Source: JAKAWQ01 sp035509315 (GTDB lineage Bacteria > Pseudomonadota > Alphaproteobacteria > Acetobacterales > Acetobacteraceae). Taken from it: a stretch of DNA of 64,000 bases. The DNA lies in the NCBI GenBank assembly GCA_035509315.1, contig DATJLS010000043.1, positions 41,770-105,769 on the forward strand, read 5' to 3'. Below the pieces are notes generated by a model. That model was given only the letters and a program-made list of their open reading frames with translations. It did no database searches and was not told where the DNA came from. Positions 42,670 through 52,083 of the stretch are shown in pieces. The first letter of the stretch is position 1. Each line of letters begins with the position of its first letter. Made by a program: the position numbers and the translations under genes.

Positions 42670-43503
42670 TCAGGCGCGGCGCGCGGCCCGGTACTCGCGG
42701 CGAACGATCTCGAGCAGCTCCTCGACCGAGGTTTCGGCGGAATGGCTCTCGAAGGTGATCTCGCCATGCTGGACCAGGACGACACGGTCGCAGATATCGA
42801 GCGTCTGGGCATAATTGTGGGCGATCATGGCGATCGCGATATCGCCCCGGCTCCGCAGCCGCTCGATCAGGTCGATGATGAGCCCCGCCTCGCGCGCGCC
42901 CATCGCGGCAAGCGGCTCGTCGAGGAGAAGAATGCGCGCATTGGAATAGACGGCGCGGGCCACCGCGATCGCCTGGCGCTGGCCGCCGGAAAGGCTTGCC
43001 ACCTCCACATCCACGGAGGGCACCCCAACCCCGATATCCTCGAGCGCGGCGGCGGCGCGCTTGCGCATCTCGGCATGATTGAGCAGCCCGAAGGGCGCTT
43101 TCCTCAGCTCCCGGTTGAGAAACATGTTGTGATAGACCGAGAGCGCATTGATCAGCGCGAGATCCTGATAGACGCACTCGATGCCGAGGCTGCGCGCATG
43201 ATCGACCGAGTTGAGGGAGACCTCGTTTCCATGGACGAAGAGGCGGCCGGAAGTCGGCTGGTGGAAGCCGGTCAGGATCTTGATGAGAGTCGACTTGCCC
43301 GCCCCGTTATCGCCGAGGATGCCGAGGATCTCGCCGCGGCGGACATGGATAGAGACACCGTTGAGCGCGACGATACTGCCGAACCGCTTGGTGATGCTCT
43401 CGGCCCGGATCGCATCCCCGCCGGGTTCCACGACGGCCTGCCCGCTGCCGGCCGCCACGGCATTTCCATGGACGGGAGCGCTGCCGCTCATGCCGCCGCT
43501 CAT
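42670..43503 (-). CDS. Sugar ABC importer ATPase, single-domain (FrcA-like)
   Basis: 277 residues. Walker A 'GDNGAGKST' at 64-72, signature 'LSGGQRQAIAVARA', Walker B 'ILLLDEPLAAMG', switch His in 'MIAHNYAQ'. It is half the size of RbsA and resembles FrcA-type subunits that work as homodimers. Its start overlaps the permease stop by 4 bp. It belongs to a CUT2 importer. Confidence 0.93.
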   Translation of the reverse strand: MSGGMSGSAPVHGNAVAAGSGQAVVEPGGDAIRAESITKRFGSIVALNGVSIHVRRGEILGILGDNGAGKSTLIKILTGFHQPTSGRLFVHGNEVSLNSVDHARSLGIECVYQDLALINALSVYHNMFLNRELRKAPFGLLNHAEMRKRAAAALEDIGVGVPSVDVEVASLSGGQRQAIAVARAVYSNARILLLDEPLAAMGAREAGLIIDLIERLRSRGDIAIAMIAHNYAQTLDICDRVVLVQHGEITFESHSAETSVEELLEIVRREYRAARRA

Positions 43504-44525
43504 TGGGCACCACCGCGCTGCCAGCGCAGCAATCGGATGTTGACGACCATGGCGATCAGGATCGCGGCGCCAATGATCGCATCGAAGAGGAAGGCATTGA
43601 TGCCCTGGAGCGTGAAGCCGTCCTGCAGCACGCCAAGGACGATGGCGCCGATCAGGCCGCCGATGATGGTGCCCGATCCGCCGGTGAGCGCGGTGCCGCC
43701 GATCACGCCGGAAGCGACGCCGAAGAACATCATATTGGCGCCGCCGGCGAGCGGATCGTTCGATCCCACCCGATAAGCCTCGATGATGCCGGTGAAGCCG
43801 GCGAGAACGGCGGTCAGGATGAAATTTCCGACCTTGATCCGGTTGATATTGATCCCCGCCTCGGCCGCGGCGATTTCATTGCCGCCAACGGCGGAGGTGT
43901 GCAGGCCCCAGCGTGTGTGGCGCAGCAGGATGTGCATGCCGAACACGATCAGAAATGCCCAGATGATCTCCGAATAGCCGTAGGCGCCGAGGATGCCGGC
44001 AAGCACCGGGCCGCCGGGCGGGGTTGCCGGAAAGCCGCGCGAAATGGTGAGCGTGATGCCGGTGATGAGGAAGAAGGCGCCGAGCGTGGTCACGAAGGAG
44101 GGCACATCGAGCATGACCGTGACCAACCCGATCGCGAGCCCGATCGCCGCGCAGAGAAGAAGCGCGACGACGATGGCTGGAATCACGGGCAGGCCGAACT
44201 TGGCGCCGAAATAGACGAGGAAGGGCGCAAGCGCGAAGGTCTGGCCGGCGGAAAGATCGATCTGCCGGCAGATCAGCAGCATGATCTCGCCGCAGGCGAT
44301 GATGGCGGGCGCGGCGACGAACTGGGAGAGCGTCACCACATTGGCGCCGCTGATGAAGTTCCCGTTGGTGACCTCGAAATAGATGACCAGCAGAACCGCG
44401 ACGAGAATGACGCTCGCCTCGCGCCAGACGAGGAAGCTGTTGAGAACGCTGCGCAGACCCGAAGGCCGGGCGGAGACGGGCGGCATCGTCTGCGCGCCGC
44501 CCGTTCCTTGGGAGTTGTTCGCCAC
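43500..44525 (-). CDS. Sugar ABC importer permease (CUT2, FrcC/RbsC type)
   Basis: 341 residues with eight to ten hydrophobic helices. 'LICRQIDLSAGQTFALAPFL' and 'GGNEIAAAEAGININRIK' are typical of RbsC-family permeases, and 'SGVIGGTALTGGSGTIIGGLIGA' is the family's conserved loop. It is 5 bp after the second binding-protein stop and overlaps the ATPase gene by 4 bp. Confidence 0.93.
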   Translation of the reverse strand: MANNSQGTGGAQTMPPVSARPSGLRSVLNSFLVWREASVILVAVLLVIYFEVTNGNFISGANVVTLSQFVAAPAIIACGEIMLLICRQIDLSAGQTFALAPFLVYFGAKFGLPVIPAIVVALLLCAAIGLAIGLVTVMLDVPSFVTTLGAFFLITGITLTISRGFPATPPGGPVLAGILGAYGYSEIIWAFLIVFGMHILLRHTRWGLHTSAVGGNEIAAAEAGININRIKVGNFILTAVLAGFTGIIEAYRVGSNDPLAGGANMMFFGVASGVIGGTALTGGSGTIIGGLIGAIVLGVLQDGFTLQGINAFLFDAIIGAAILIAMVVNIRLLRWQRGGAQ

Positions 44526-44530
44526 GCGTC

Positions 44531-45634
44531 TCAGCCGATCGGGCCGGAACGCGGCACGATCTGCGCTTCGGCGGAGCTGCCCTCGTAGCGCGTCTTGGTC
44601 GTGAGATAGGGCATCACACCTTCCTTGGTCACGAATTTGAGCCCGGTATTGATGTCCGCCGGGCCCGAGAGACCGCCCGAGACCTTGAAGGCGAACATCT
44701 CCATCACGGTATAGAACCCCTGCAGATAAGCCTGCTGGTCGATGACGAAATCGAGCTGTCCATCATGCACGTACTGGAGTGATTTCGGCAGGAGATCATA
44801 GCCGCCGCCATGCACGCCCTTGCTGGTCAGATTGTATTGCTGAATCACCGTGCCGATATTCATGGTATCGGTGGCGCCGGTGCCGAACATTCCTTTGATG
44901 TTCTGATGGCCGAGATAATAGGCGCGGATCTTCGAAAGCGAGACGTTCGTGGTGGGATCGGTCGCGATCATCACCGCGTTGATCGGCGCGCCCGACTTCT
45001 TGATCGAGGCCAAGGCGCCATCGACGCGCGGCTGAAGATTGAGCTGGCCCGGCGTTGCAATGAAGAGCGCGACATCGCCCGACCCGACCAGCTTCACGAT
45101 CCTTTCCCCCATCTGATAGCCGGAAAGGAAGAGATCCTGGCCGATATAGGCAAGCCTCCGGTTCGGGCTGCCGGGCGGGGCATCGGCATTGTAGCTGAAG
45201 ACCGGAATGCCGGCATCGAGCGCGCGCGCCACGGGCGCATCAAATCCCTTGGGATCGACGATCGCGACCGCGATGGCATCCGCCTTTCCCGCGATCGCCG
45301 CATTCATCGCATTGACCATCTGCGCGACGTCGCTGATCTCCGAGCCCGTCCATTGATAGGTGCAGCCGAGCAGGGCGCACGCATCCTGGATGCCGTACTG
45401 TGTCGGGACGAAGAACGGGTTGGTGGTGACGTGATTGACAAAGACGAACCGCCATTTCGGGTGAGCGGGGAACGGGCCGGCATCCGCGGCCATCGCCTGC
45501 CCGGCGATCGCCCCACCGGCAATCGTCCCGAGCGCGGCCGCGGCGGAAGCCACGCTTACACCGTGAACCATCGCACGCCGCGGCAGGCGCAGAGCCGCGC
45601 GCCGCACCAATTGCTCGTCCGATTCTTCGCTCAT
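44531..45634 (-). CDS. Periplasmic sugar-binding protein (CUT2), copy 2
   Basis: 367 residues. The N-terminus carries 'LPRRAMVHGVSVASAAAALG', a Tat-type signal. The mature part is a periplasmic-binding-protein type 1 fold for sugars or polyols ('FVFVNHVTTNPFF', 'ISDVAQMVNAMNAAIAGKA', 'YNADAPPGSPN'). It is nearly identical in most positions to the gene at 45724-46830 and lies 89 bp after it, so they are tandem duplicates. It probably binds a related but perhaps different ligand. Gene order continues into permease and ATPase. Confidence 0.92.
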   Translation of the reverse strand: MSEESDEQLVRRAALRLPRRAMVHGVSVASAAAALGTIAGGAIAGQAMAADAGPFPAHPKWRFVFVNHVTTNPFFVPTQYGIQDACALLGCTYQWTGSEISDVAQMVNAMNAAIAGKADAIAVAIVDPKGFDAPVARALDAGIPVFSYNADAPPGSPNRRLAYIGQDLFLSGYQMGERIVKLVGSGDVALFIATPGQLNLQPRVDGALASIKKSGAPINAVMIATDPTTNVSLSKIRAYYLGHQNIKGMFGTGATDTMNIGTVIQQYNLTSKGVHGGGYDLLPKSLQYVHDGQLDFVIDQQAYLQGFYTVMEMFAFKVSGGLSGPADINTGLKFVTKEGVMPYLTTKTRYEGSSAEAQIVPRSGPIG

Positions 45635-45723
45635 CGACGTTCCTCCATCCCGTTTGGTTATCTCGTTCGGGCGCCGGGAACCTAGGCCGTGAAAGCGAAG
45701 GAAGTCAACGGGAGCGTTGCTTT

Positions 45724-46830
45724 TCAGCCGCTGATCGGGCCGGAGCGCGGCACGATCTCAGCTTCGGTGGAGCTGCCTTCGTAACGGGTCTTTGTGGTGA
45801 GATAGGGGATCACGTCAGCCTTGATGACGAACTTGAGGCCGGTATTGATATCGGCCGGGCCGACGAGCCCGCCCGAGACCTTGAAGGCGAACATCTCCAT
45901 CACCGTGTAGAAGCCCTGAAGATAGGGCTGCTGATCGATGGCGAAGTCGAGATGCCCGTCCCGCACCGCCTGCAGCGACTTGGGCAGAAGGTCGAAGCCG
46001 CCGCCGTGGACGCCCTTCCTGGCCAGATCATATTCCTGCATCACCGAACCGACATTCTCGGTATCGCTGCCGCTGGTGCCGAACATCCCCTTCACCTTGG
46101 GATGGCCCAAGTAATAGGCACGGATCTTGGAAAGCCCGACATTCACCGTCGGATCGGTCGCGATGACGGCGGCATTGATCGGCGCGCCCGATTTCTTGAT
46201 CGCGGCGATCGCGCCATCGACGCGGGGCTGAAGATTGAGCTGGCCCGGAGTCGCGATGAAGAGCGCGACATCGCCCGACCCCACAGACTTGACGATCCGC
46301 TCCCCCATCATCTCGCCGGAAAGGAAGAGATCCTGGCCGACATAGGCGAGCCTCTCGTTCGGGCTGCCGGGCGGGGCATCGGCATTGTAGCTGAAGACCG
46401 GAATGCCGGCATCGAGCGCGCGCGCCACGGGCGCATCGAACCCCCTGGGATCGACGAGCGAGACCGCGATCGCATCCGCCCGCCCGGCGACCGCAGCGTT
46501 CATCGCATTGACCATCTGCGCGACGTCGCTGATCTCCGAGCCCGTCCATTGATAGGCGCAGCCGAGCAAGGCACAGGCATCCTGGATGCCGTACTGCGTG
46601 GCGACGAAGAATGGATTGGTGGTGACGTGATTGACGAAAACAAAGCGCCAGCGCGGATGGGCGGGAAATGGGCCGGCCTCCGCGGCCCGCGCCGGCTCCG
46701 CGATCGCCACACCGGCAATCGCGCCGAGCGCGGCCGCGGCGGAAGCCGCGCCCGCACCATGAACCATCGCCCGCCGCGGCAGGCGCGGAGCCGCGCGCGG
46801 CGCCGGTCCCTCGTTCTCGTCCTCGTTCAC
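45724..46830 (-). CDS. Periplasmic sugar-binding protein (CUT2), copy 1
   Basis: 368 residues, Tat-like N-terminus 'LPRRAMVHGAGAASAAAALG'. Aligned by eye with the copy at 44531-45634, most residues are identical and differences cluster in the signal region and in segments such as 'MFGTSGSDTENVGSVMQEYD' versus 'MFGTGATDTMNIGTVIQQYN'. It is the first gene of the CUT2 operon. Such duplicated receptors can widen the ligand range of one importer. Ligand unknown. Confidence 0.92.
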   Translation of the reverse strand: MNEDENEGPAPRAAPRLPRRAMVHGAGAASAAAALGAIAGVAIAEPARAAEAGPFPAHPRWRFVFVNHVTTNPFFVATQYGIQDACALLGCAYQWTGSEISDVAQMVNAMNAAVAGRADAIAVSLVDPRGFDAPVARALDAGIPVFSYNADAPPGSPNERLAYVGQDLFLSGEMMGERIVKSVGSGDVALFIATPGQLNLQPRVDGAIAAIKKSGAPINAAVIATDPTVNVGLSKIRAYYLGHPKVKGMFGTSGSDTENVGSVMQEYDLARKGVHGGGFDLLPKSLQAVRDGHLDFAIDQQPYLQGFYTVMEMFAFKVSGGLVGPADINTGLKFVIKADVIPYLTTKTRYEGSSTEAEIVPRSGPISG

Positions 46831-47013
46831 CGGCGCTCCTTCTCACGGGCCTGTCAGTTTTTCAGAGCCGGGCGAAATAGTCAGGGGGACAAAGAAAAAG
46901 TCAATCCGCCGCGCCCCTTGTTTTTGGGCTTTCTCAAAATTGCAGGGATGGCGGACTTATTTCCAATTCGAATCTTTTCTTCGGCTTTTCCTGCAATCTC
47001 TGGCGGAACCTCC
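46831..47013. other. Promoter region of the CUT2 importer operon
   Basis: About 180 bp upstream of the first binding-protein gene. It contains AT-richer stretches, such as GGGGACAAAGAAAAAGTCAATC and TTTCTCAAAATTG (plus strand), consistent with a promoter and leader. No distinct operator palindrome was seen. Repeat copy D follows. Confidence 0.4.
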
Positions 47014-47114
47014 GGAGCGGGATGGGTTCGCCAGCGCTCACCCGTCCCGCTGCCGGTCATTCTTTCATCGCGTGATCGAGGCCTGCGGCGATCCCGTCTT
47101 CGCTCATCATGCTC
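47014..47114 (-). repeat. Dispersed hairpin repeat, copy D
   Basis: Reverse orientation. Read on the minus strand it runs GGAGCATGATGAGCGAAG, GATCACGCGATGAAAG, then GCGGGACGGGTGAGCGC and GGCGAACCCATCCCGC. The TGA stop of the alpha/beta hydrolase lies inside its first bases (47107-47109), as with the OsmC stop in copy C. Confidence 0.7.
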
Positions 47115-47829
47115 CTGCGATTTCGCACAGCATGCGCGCAAGCAGGGCGGGCTCCGTCACCATCGCGTCGTGTCCGGTCGCGATTTCCCGCCAGTTCCAG
47201 CCGGGCTTGTTCCTGACCCGCTGCCGCGCCACCTCAAGCGGCGCATAGATCGGGCCCGTGCAGCAAATATAGGTGCGCGGCAGGTCATTCCCGTTCGGAT
47301 TGGCAAGCCGAAGCCGATCGGTAAAGGTCGCCAGCGGATGCGGCGTCAGGCGGGGGGCCAGCCACGCGGCATCCGGCCCTTCCGGCACGCCGAAGGCCGA
47401 TGGTGGCGGCGAGGGTATGGTGAGACCGTTGCTTGATTCTTGGGCAAGCCGCACGCGCTCGGCCACCACCGCTTGCGGCAGAAGATCGAAAGGGGCCTCG
47501 CCATTCTCCAGAATCGCCGCATCGAGATAGATCAGATGACGGATACGTTCCGGCATGCGATCGGCCGCACCGGCAATGACGGATCCGGCAAAACTATGGC
47601 CGACCAGCACCACGTCCTCGAGATCCTCGAAGGTGAGCACATTGACGAGATCGGCGACGAAGGTTTCGAGCGTGATCGCAGGCGAGAGCAGATGGCGGCG
47701 CTCACCGAGCCCGGTCTGCGTCGGCGTGAAGACGCGATGGCCTTCCGCGTGCAGCACCTTCGCCACGCGTGCCCAGCACCAGCCGCCGTGAAACGCCCCG
47801 TGCAGCAGCACGAATGTGCGCCCGCTCAT
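47107..47829 (-). CDS. Alpha/beta hydrolase (salicylate/methyl-ester esterase-like)
   Basis: 240 residues. Oxyanion region 'VLLHGAFHGGWCW' at the N-terminus, nucleophile elbow 'VGHSFAGSV' (GxSxG) near residue 80, and the His of the triad in 'IATGHDAMVTEP'. This matches the plant-methylesterase-like hydrolase family common in bacteria. It is cytoplasmic and hydrolyses a small ester. It is divergent from the DUF445 gene, with 134 bp between. Confidence 0.9.
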   Translation of the reverse strand: MSGRTFVLLHGAFHGGWCWARVAKVLHAEGHRVFTPTQTGLGERRHLLSPAITLETFVADLVNVLTFEDLEDVVLVGHSFAGSVIAGAADRMPERIRHLIYLDAAILENGEAPFDLLPQAVVAERVRLAQESSNGLTIPSPPPSAFGVPEGPDAAWLAPRLTPHPLATFTDRLRLANPNGNDLPRTYICCTGPIYAPLEVARQRVRNKPGWNWREIATGHDAMVTEPALLARMLCEIAGA

Positions 47830-47963
47830 TCTTGCATTTCCTTTCGATCAAGCCGTGCAGCATGCCCTCCGGCCGAGGGAGCGCCAAGGTCTGGGCTGCG
47901 CCAAGGGCCGAAAGCCGCCCCGATTGCCGTTCCGCCGTTCGTGCGTGATAGCCTGCCCTTCCG

Positions 47964-49232
47964 ATGAGCGATCCTGACCGCGAGGCTCGCCGTTCCCTCG
48001 CCCGCCACCGAGCCTTCGCGACCTCTCTCCTGGTGGTGATGGGCGTGGTTGCGGTGAGCAGCCATTTTTTGCCGCCGACCTATGCGGCGGGCCTGCTCGA
48101 AGCCGCCTCCAAGGCTGGCTTCATCGGCGGCATCGCCGACTGGTTCGCGGTCACGGCTCTCTTCCGCCATCCGCTCGGCCTGCCGATCCCGCACACCGCC
48201 ATCGTGCCGGCGCACAAGGAACGGCTCGGCCGCGCGCTCGGCAATTTCGTCGCCAACCATGTGTTCACCGAGGCCGAGGTGGCGCGCACGCTCGCGGGCC
48301 TCGATCTCTCCGGCATCCTTGCGCATTTCTTCGCCGACGAGCGCTCGCTCCGTGCGGCTGCCGGCGCCATGGCGGCGATGCTGCCCCGCCTTGCGGCCAG
48401 CATCGAGGACGGCCGCGCGCGGCGGCTCGTCTCGCGCCTCATCCCACGCTTGCTCGGTGGCCCCGCCGGTGGGCGGATGATGGTCCGCGCGCTGCGCAGC
48501 CTGGTCGAGGGAGGGCGGCATCAGAAGGTGCTCGGATTCCTCGTCGGCCAGCTCAAGGAGACGCTCGCGACCAAGGAGGATCAGTTGCGCGCGGCAATCG
48601 AGGAGCGCGTGCGCGAGCATGGCGGGCGGCTGGTGGGCTGGGCCGTCGGCGCGACGATCGCGCGGCGCGTGCTCGGCGCGGTCAACAAGGAACTCGACAA
48701 GATGGGCCCGGACGGCTCGGAGCTCCGCCTCGCTTTCGACGAATGGATCAGGCGCGAGATCGACCACATCGAGGAGGACCCCGCCCGCGCCGCCGAGATC
48801 GGCGCGGGCCTGCGGCATGTCCTCGCCCATCCGACCGTCCAGACCTGGCTCTGGGACGTCTGGCGGCGGCTGCGCGAGGCGCTCGAGCGGGATATTGCCG
48901 ATCCGGGCGGGCACAGCCTCGCCGTCATGGAGGGCATGCTGCACAATCTCGCCGGGCTGCTCGAAAGCGATCCGGGCGTGCAGGCACGCGTGCAGAACGC
49001 GCTCGAGGCCGTGGTGGTCTCGCTTCTCCCGGCGGCGCAGGCGCAGCTCTCCGGTTTCATCGCCGGTGTCGTCGCCAACTGGGACACGGAAACATTGACG
49101 CAGCGGCTCGAGCTCTTCGTCGGGCGCGATCTTCAGTTCGTGCGGGTCAACGGCTCGCTGGTCGGATTCCTCGTCGGCGGCATTGTCTATGCGGTGCTGC
49201 GCGCAACATTCGGTCCGGTGGATCTCTTCTGA
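47964..49232 (+). CDS. DUF445 family membrane-associated protein
   Basis: 422 residues. The N-terminal helix 'FATSLLVVMGVVAVSSHFLP' and the conserved segment 'GFIGGIADWFAVTALFRHPLGLPIPHT' (cited parts 'GGIADWFAVTALFRHPLG') define DUF445/YjiN proteins. A second hydrophobic helix is at the C-terminus. Function is not established. It is followed 12 bp later by a luciferase-like oxidoreductase gene. Confidence 0.9.
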   Translation: MSDPDREARRSLARHRAFATSLLVVMGVVAVSSHFLPPTYAAGLLEAASKAGFIGGIADWFAVTALFRHPLGLPIPHTAIVPAHKERLGRALGNFVANHVFTEAEVARTLAGLDLSGILAHFFADERSLRAAAGAMAAMLPRLAASIEDGRARRLVSRLIPRLLGGPAGGRMMVRALRSLVEGGRHQKVLGFLVGQLKETLATKEDQLRAAIEERVREHGGRLVGWAVGATIARRVLGAVNKELDKMGPDGSELRLAFDEWIRREIDHIEEDPARAAEIGAGLRHVLAHPTVQTWLWDVWRRLREALERDIADPGGHSLAVMEGMLHNLAGLLESDPGVQARVQNALEAVVVSLLPAAQAQLSGFIAGVVANWDTETLTQRLELFVGRDLQFVRVNGSLVGFLVGGIVYAVLRATFGPVDLF

Positions 49233-49244
49233 GGAAGACGATTG

Positions 49245-50267
49245 ATGCGGCTCTCGGTGCTCGACCAATCGACGATCGTGTCAGGCCGCTCGCCGGACAG
49301 TGCGATCCGCGAAAGCCTGGCGCTCGCCCGCCATTGCGAGGCGCTGGGCTATGCCCGCTACTGGCTCGCCGAACATCACAATTCCGATTCCCAGGCGGGC
49401 ACGGCACCCGAGATCCTGATCGCGGCCATCGCCGCGACCACGACGCGCATGCGGGTGGGCAGCGCCGGGGTGATGCTGCCGCACTATGCCTCGCTCAAGG
49501 TGGCCGAGGAGTTCCGCGTGCTCGAGGCGATCGCGCCGGGGCGGATCGATCTCGGGCTCGGACGGGCGCCGGGCTCGGACGGCCGCACGGCCTATGCGCT
49601 CAATCCGAACGCCGACAGCGCGGCGGAGAATTTCCCGGCCCAGGTCGCCGAGGTGCTCGATTGGCTCGCCGGCCGGACGCCGCCGGAGACCCATCCCTTC
49701 CATGGCGTGCGCGCCCAGCCCGCGGGCCCGACGATGCCCGAGGTCTGGATGCTCGGAAGCTCGGATTATGGCGCCCGGGTCGCGGCCTATTTCGGCCTGC
49801 CCTACTGCTTCGCCCACTTCATCACCGACGGACGCGGCGCGGCAGAGGCGATCGAGATCTATCGCCGCAACTATCGCCCGAGCGCGAGACACCCGGAAGC
49901 GACGGTCGTGCTCTGCGTCTTCGCGATCGCCGCCGAGACGGAGGAGGAGGCCGAACCGCTCTTCCTTTCCCGCGCGCTCTGGCGGCTTCATCGCGATCGC
50001 GGCGTCTTCCCGCCCTTCCCGAGCCCCGAGGAGGCCGCCGCCTACCCTTACAGCGAGGCCGAACAGGCGCGGGTCGAGCGGATGCGCGCCCGCAGCTTCT
50101 TCGGCGCGGCGGACCACGTGGCGGAGCAGCTCGCCGCGCTCGGGCAGACGCTCAAGGTCGAGGAGATCGCGGTTCTGACCACGACGCACGATCCGGCCGC
50201 GCGGCGGCGCTCCTACACCCTGCTTGCGCGCGCGTTCTCGCTCTCGCCTACCCCAGTCCCGGCATAA
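49245..50267 (+). CDS. LLM-class flavin-dependent oxidoreductase (luciferase-like)
   Basis: 340 residues, ATG 49245 preceded by GAGGAAG. The bacterial-luciferase-like barrel is shown by 'ARYWLAEHHNSDSQAGTAPE', 'GSAGVMLPHYASLKVAEEF' and 'GRIDLGLGRAPGSD'. This subgroup (MsnO8/YhbW-like) uses reduced flavin. It has no signal peptide. It is probably co-transcribed with the DUF445 gene. Substrate unknown. Confidence 0.92.
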   Translation: MRLSVLDQSTIVSGRSPDSAIRESLALARHCEALGYARYWLAEHHNSDSQAGTAPEILIAAIAATTTRMRVGSAGVMLPHYASLKVAEEFRVLEAIAPGRIDLGLGRAPGSDGRTAYALNPNADSAAENFPAQVAEVLDWLAGRTPPETHPFHGVRAQPAGPTMPEVWMLGSSDYGARVAAYFGLPYCFAHFITDGRGAAEAIEIYRRNYRPSARHPEATVVLCVFAIAAETEEEAEPLFLSRALWRLHRDRGVFPPFPSPEEAAAYPYSEAEQARVERMRARSFFGAADHVAEQLAALGQTLKVEEIAVLTTTHDPAARRRSYTLLARAFSLSPTPVPA

Positions 50268-50283
50268 AGCATTCCGGCATCAG

Positions 50284-51417
50284 TCATCGCGCCCGCCAGA
50301 CCAGGGTCGCGGAGACCGCGTAGTTCCACACCACGCCGATCGCGGCGCCCGCGGCACCGGCGAGCGACCAGCCGGCGTGGCGCCGATAAAGCATGCCGGC
50401 GATGCCGACATTGGCCACCGCGCCGATCCCGCAGACCAGCACGAAGAGCGCCCTGCCCTGCCATAGCATCCGGCCGCGCAGGCGCTGGTCACGATAGGTG
50501 ATGCGGTTGTTGAGCTCGAAATTCGCAAGCATCGCGATCAGCGTGGCGAGGCCCTGCGAGAGCTCGAAGCCGAGCCCGGCGAGCTTGTTGAGAATGCCGA
50601 GGACGGCGAGATTGACGAGCACGCCGAAGGCCCCGACGCAGGCGAAGGCGATGAAGCGCAGCGGCAGGAGGCCGCCCGAAAGCTTGTCGAGCAGCAATGC
50701 CGCGAACTGGAGCACCACCAGCACGTCGAGCTTGCTTTCCCCGGCGACCCGCGGGCGGAAAACGAAGGGAACCTCGACCACCCGCAGCCCCTTCCCGCCC
50801 GCCAGCAGGATATCGAGCAGGATCTTGAAGCCGGCTCCGGTCAGGCGCGGCGCGAGACGATCGAAGAGCGGGCGGGGAAGGGCGAAGAATCCGCTCATCG
50901 GGTCGGCGAGGCGGACCGGAAGGAAATGCTGGGCAACGCCGATGCCGAGCCCGGAGATGCGATGGCGCCAGGCCGACCCGAGCCCCGCCGCGTCGCCGCC
51001 CGCGGCATGGCGGCTGCCCACGGCGAGATCGGCCGTGCCGGCGCGCAGCGCGGCCAGCATCGGCGGAATGCGCGTCTCGTCGTGCTGCAGATCGCCGTCC
51101 ATCACCGCGATGTATGCGGCGGAGGAAGTGAGCGCGCCTTCGATCACCGCGGAGGAAAGGCCGCGGCGGCCGATGCGGCGGATGCAGCGCACGCGGGAAT
51201 CCTCCGCGCCCAGCCGCAGCACTTCGGCGGCGGTGCCGTCCGGGCTCGAATCATCGACGAAAATCACCTCCCACGCGATCCCGTCCAGCGCGGAGATGAG
51301 GCGGGCGACGAGCGGGGCGACGTTCGGCCGCTCATTGTAGCAGGGGACGATTACACTGAGCTCGGGCACGCTGAACTCGGGCGCCGGTTCGGACGCCGGT
51401 TCGGACGCCGCCGGCAT
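50284..51417 (-). CDS. GT2 glycosyltransferase fused to GtrA domain (dolichol/undecaprenyl-P mannosyltransferase-like)
   Basis: 377 residues. The N-terminal GT-A domain has 'LSVIVPCYNERPNV', 'IFVDDSSPDGTAA' and 'AVMDGDLQHDETRIPPM' (DxD-like). From about residue 250 four membrane helices of GtrA type follow ('FIAFACVGAFGVLVNLAVLG', 'FELNNRITYRD'). It transfers a sugar from a nucleotide donor to a polyprenyl phosphate. It begins 4 bp after the Lrp-type regulator stop. Confidence 0.92.
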   Translation of the reverse strand: MPAASEPASEPAPEFSVPELSVIVPCYNERPNVAPLVARLISALDGIAWEVIFVDDSSPDGTAAEVLRLGAEDSRVRCIRRIGRRGLSSAVIEGALTSSAAYIAVMDGDLQHDETRIPPMLAALRAGTADLAVGSRHAAGGDAAGLGSAWRHRISGLGIGVAQHFLPVRLADPMSGFFALPRPLFDRLAPRLTGAGFKILLDILLAGGKGLRVVEVPFVFRPRVAGESKLDVLVVLQFAALLLDKLSGGLLPLRFIAFACVGAFGVLVNLAVLGILNKLAGLGFELSQGLATLIAMLANFELNNRITYRDQRLRGRMLWQGRALFVLVCGIGAVANVGIAGMLYRRHAGWSLAGAAGAAIGVVWNYAVSATLVWRAR

Positions 51418-51421
51418 CGGG

Positions 51422-51901
51422 CTAAATGGGCACGCCGGCGAGGTCTCGGCTGGTGCGGATCGTCTGCAGCGTGCGCACCTGGCTTACCTGGGGCGCGCCG
51501 GTCAGGCGCTCGGTAAGCTGGTTCTCATGCGTGGTGTCGCGCGCCACGAGGCGGAGCAGGAAGTCGCCCCCGCCGCGGATCATGTGACACTCCCGCACCT
51601 CCGGCCAATCGGCGACCAGCCGCTCGAACGCCGAAAGCACGGCCTCCTTCTGGCTGTCGAGCCCGACAATGGCGAAGAAGGTGATGGGCCAGCCGAGCCG
51701 CGCCGGATCGAGCTCGGCATGATAGCCGTGGATCACTCCCGCCTCCTCGAGCCGGCGCACCCGGCGGAGGCAAGGCGGGGCCGAAATGCCCGCGCGCTCG
51801 GCCAGCTCGACATTGGTGATCCGGCCATCGGCCTGCAGCTCGGCGAGGATTCGGCGGTCGATGCCATCCAGCACGGGCGGTTCGGCGTTGCGGGTTTTCA
51901 T
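51422..51901 (-). CDS. Lrp/AsnC-family transcriptional regulator
   Basis: 159 residues from ATG 51901. HTH region 'IDRRILAELQADGRITNVELAERAGISAPPCLRRVRRLEEAG' is represented by 'ILAELQADGRITNVELA' and 'SAPPCLRRVRRLE'. The RAM effector domain follows ('HMIRGGGDFLLRLVARD'). The longer frame upstream lacks similarity. It is divergent from trxB across 182 bp, which probably holds both promoters. Confidence 0.93.
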   Translation of the reverse strand: MKTRNAEPPVLDGIDRRILAELQADGRITNVELAERAGISAPPCLRRVRRLEEAGVIHGYHAELDPARLGWPITFFAIVGLDSQKEAVLSAFERLVADWPEVRECHMIRGGGDFLLRLVARDTTHENQLTERLTGAPQVSQVRTLQTIRTSRDLAGVPI

Positions 51902-52083
51902 CGGATGGGTCTTCGCGAGCGTGATCCGGCTTTGGGACCGTTTCGATTGACGGTGGGAAGATTGAAATATTATTGCACGGCGGACCCGCCGCAAGAAGGC
52001 TTGGCGCCAGAGGGAAGGTCTTTTTCTTGCGTGCTGCACTGCCGCGCCAATATTCTGTTCTGTCATCCGAGCAGGAAGGTTTT

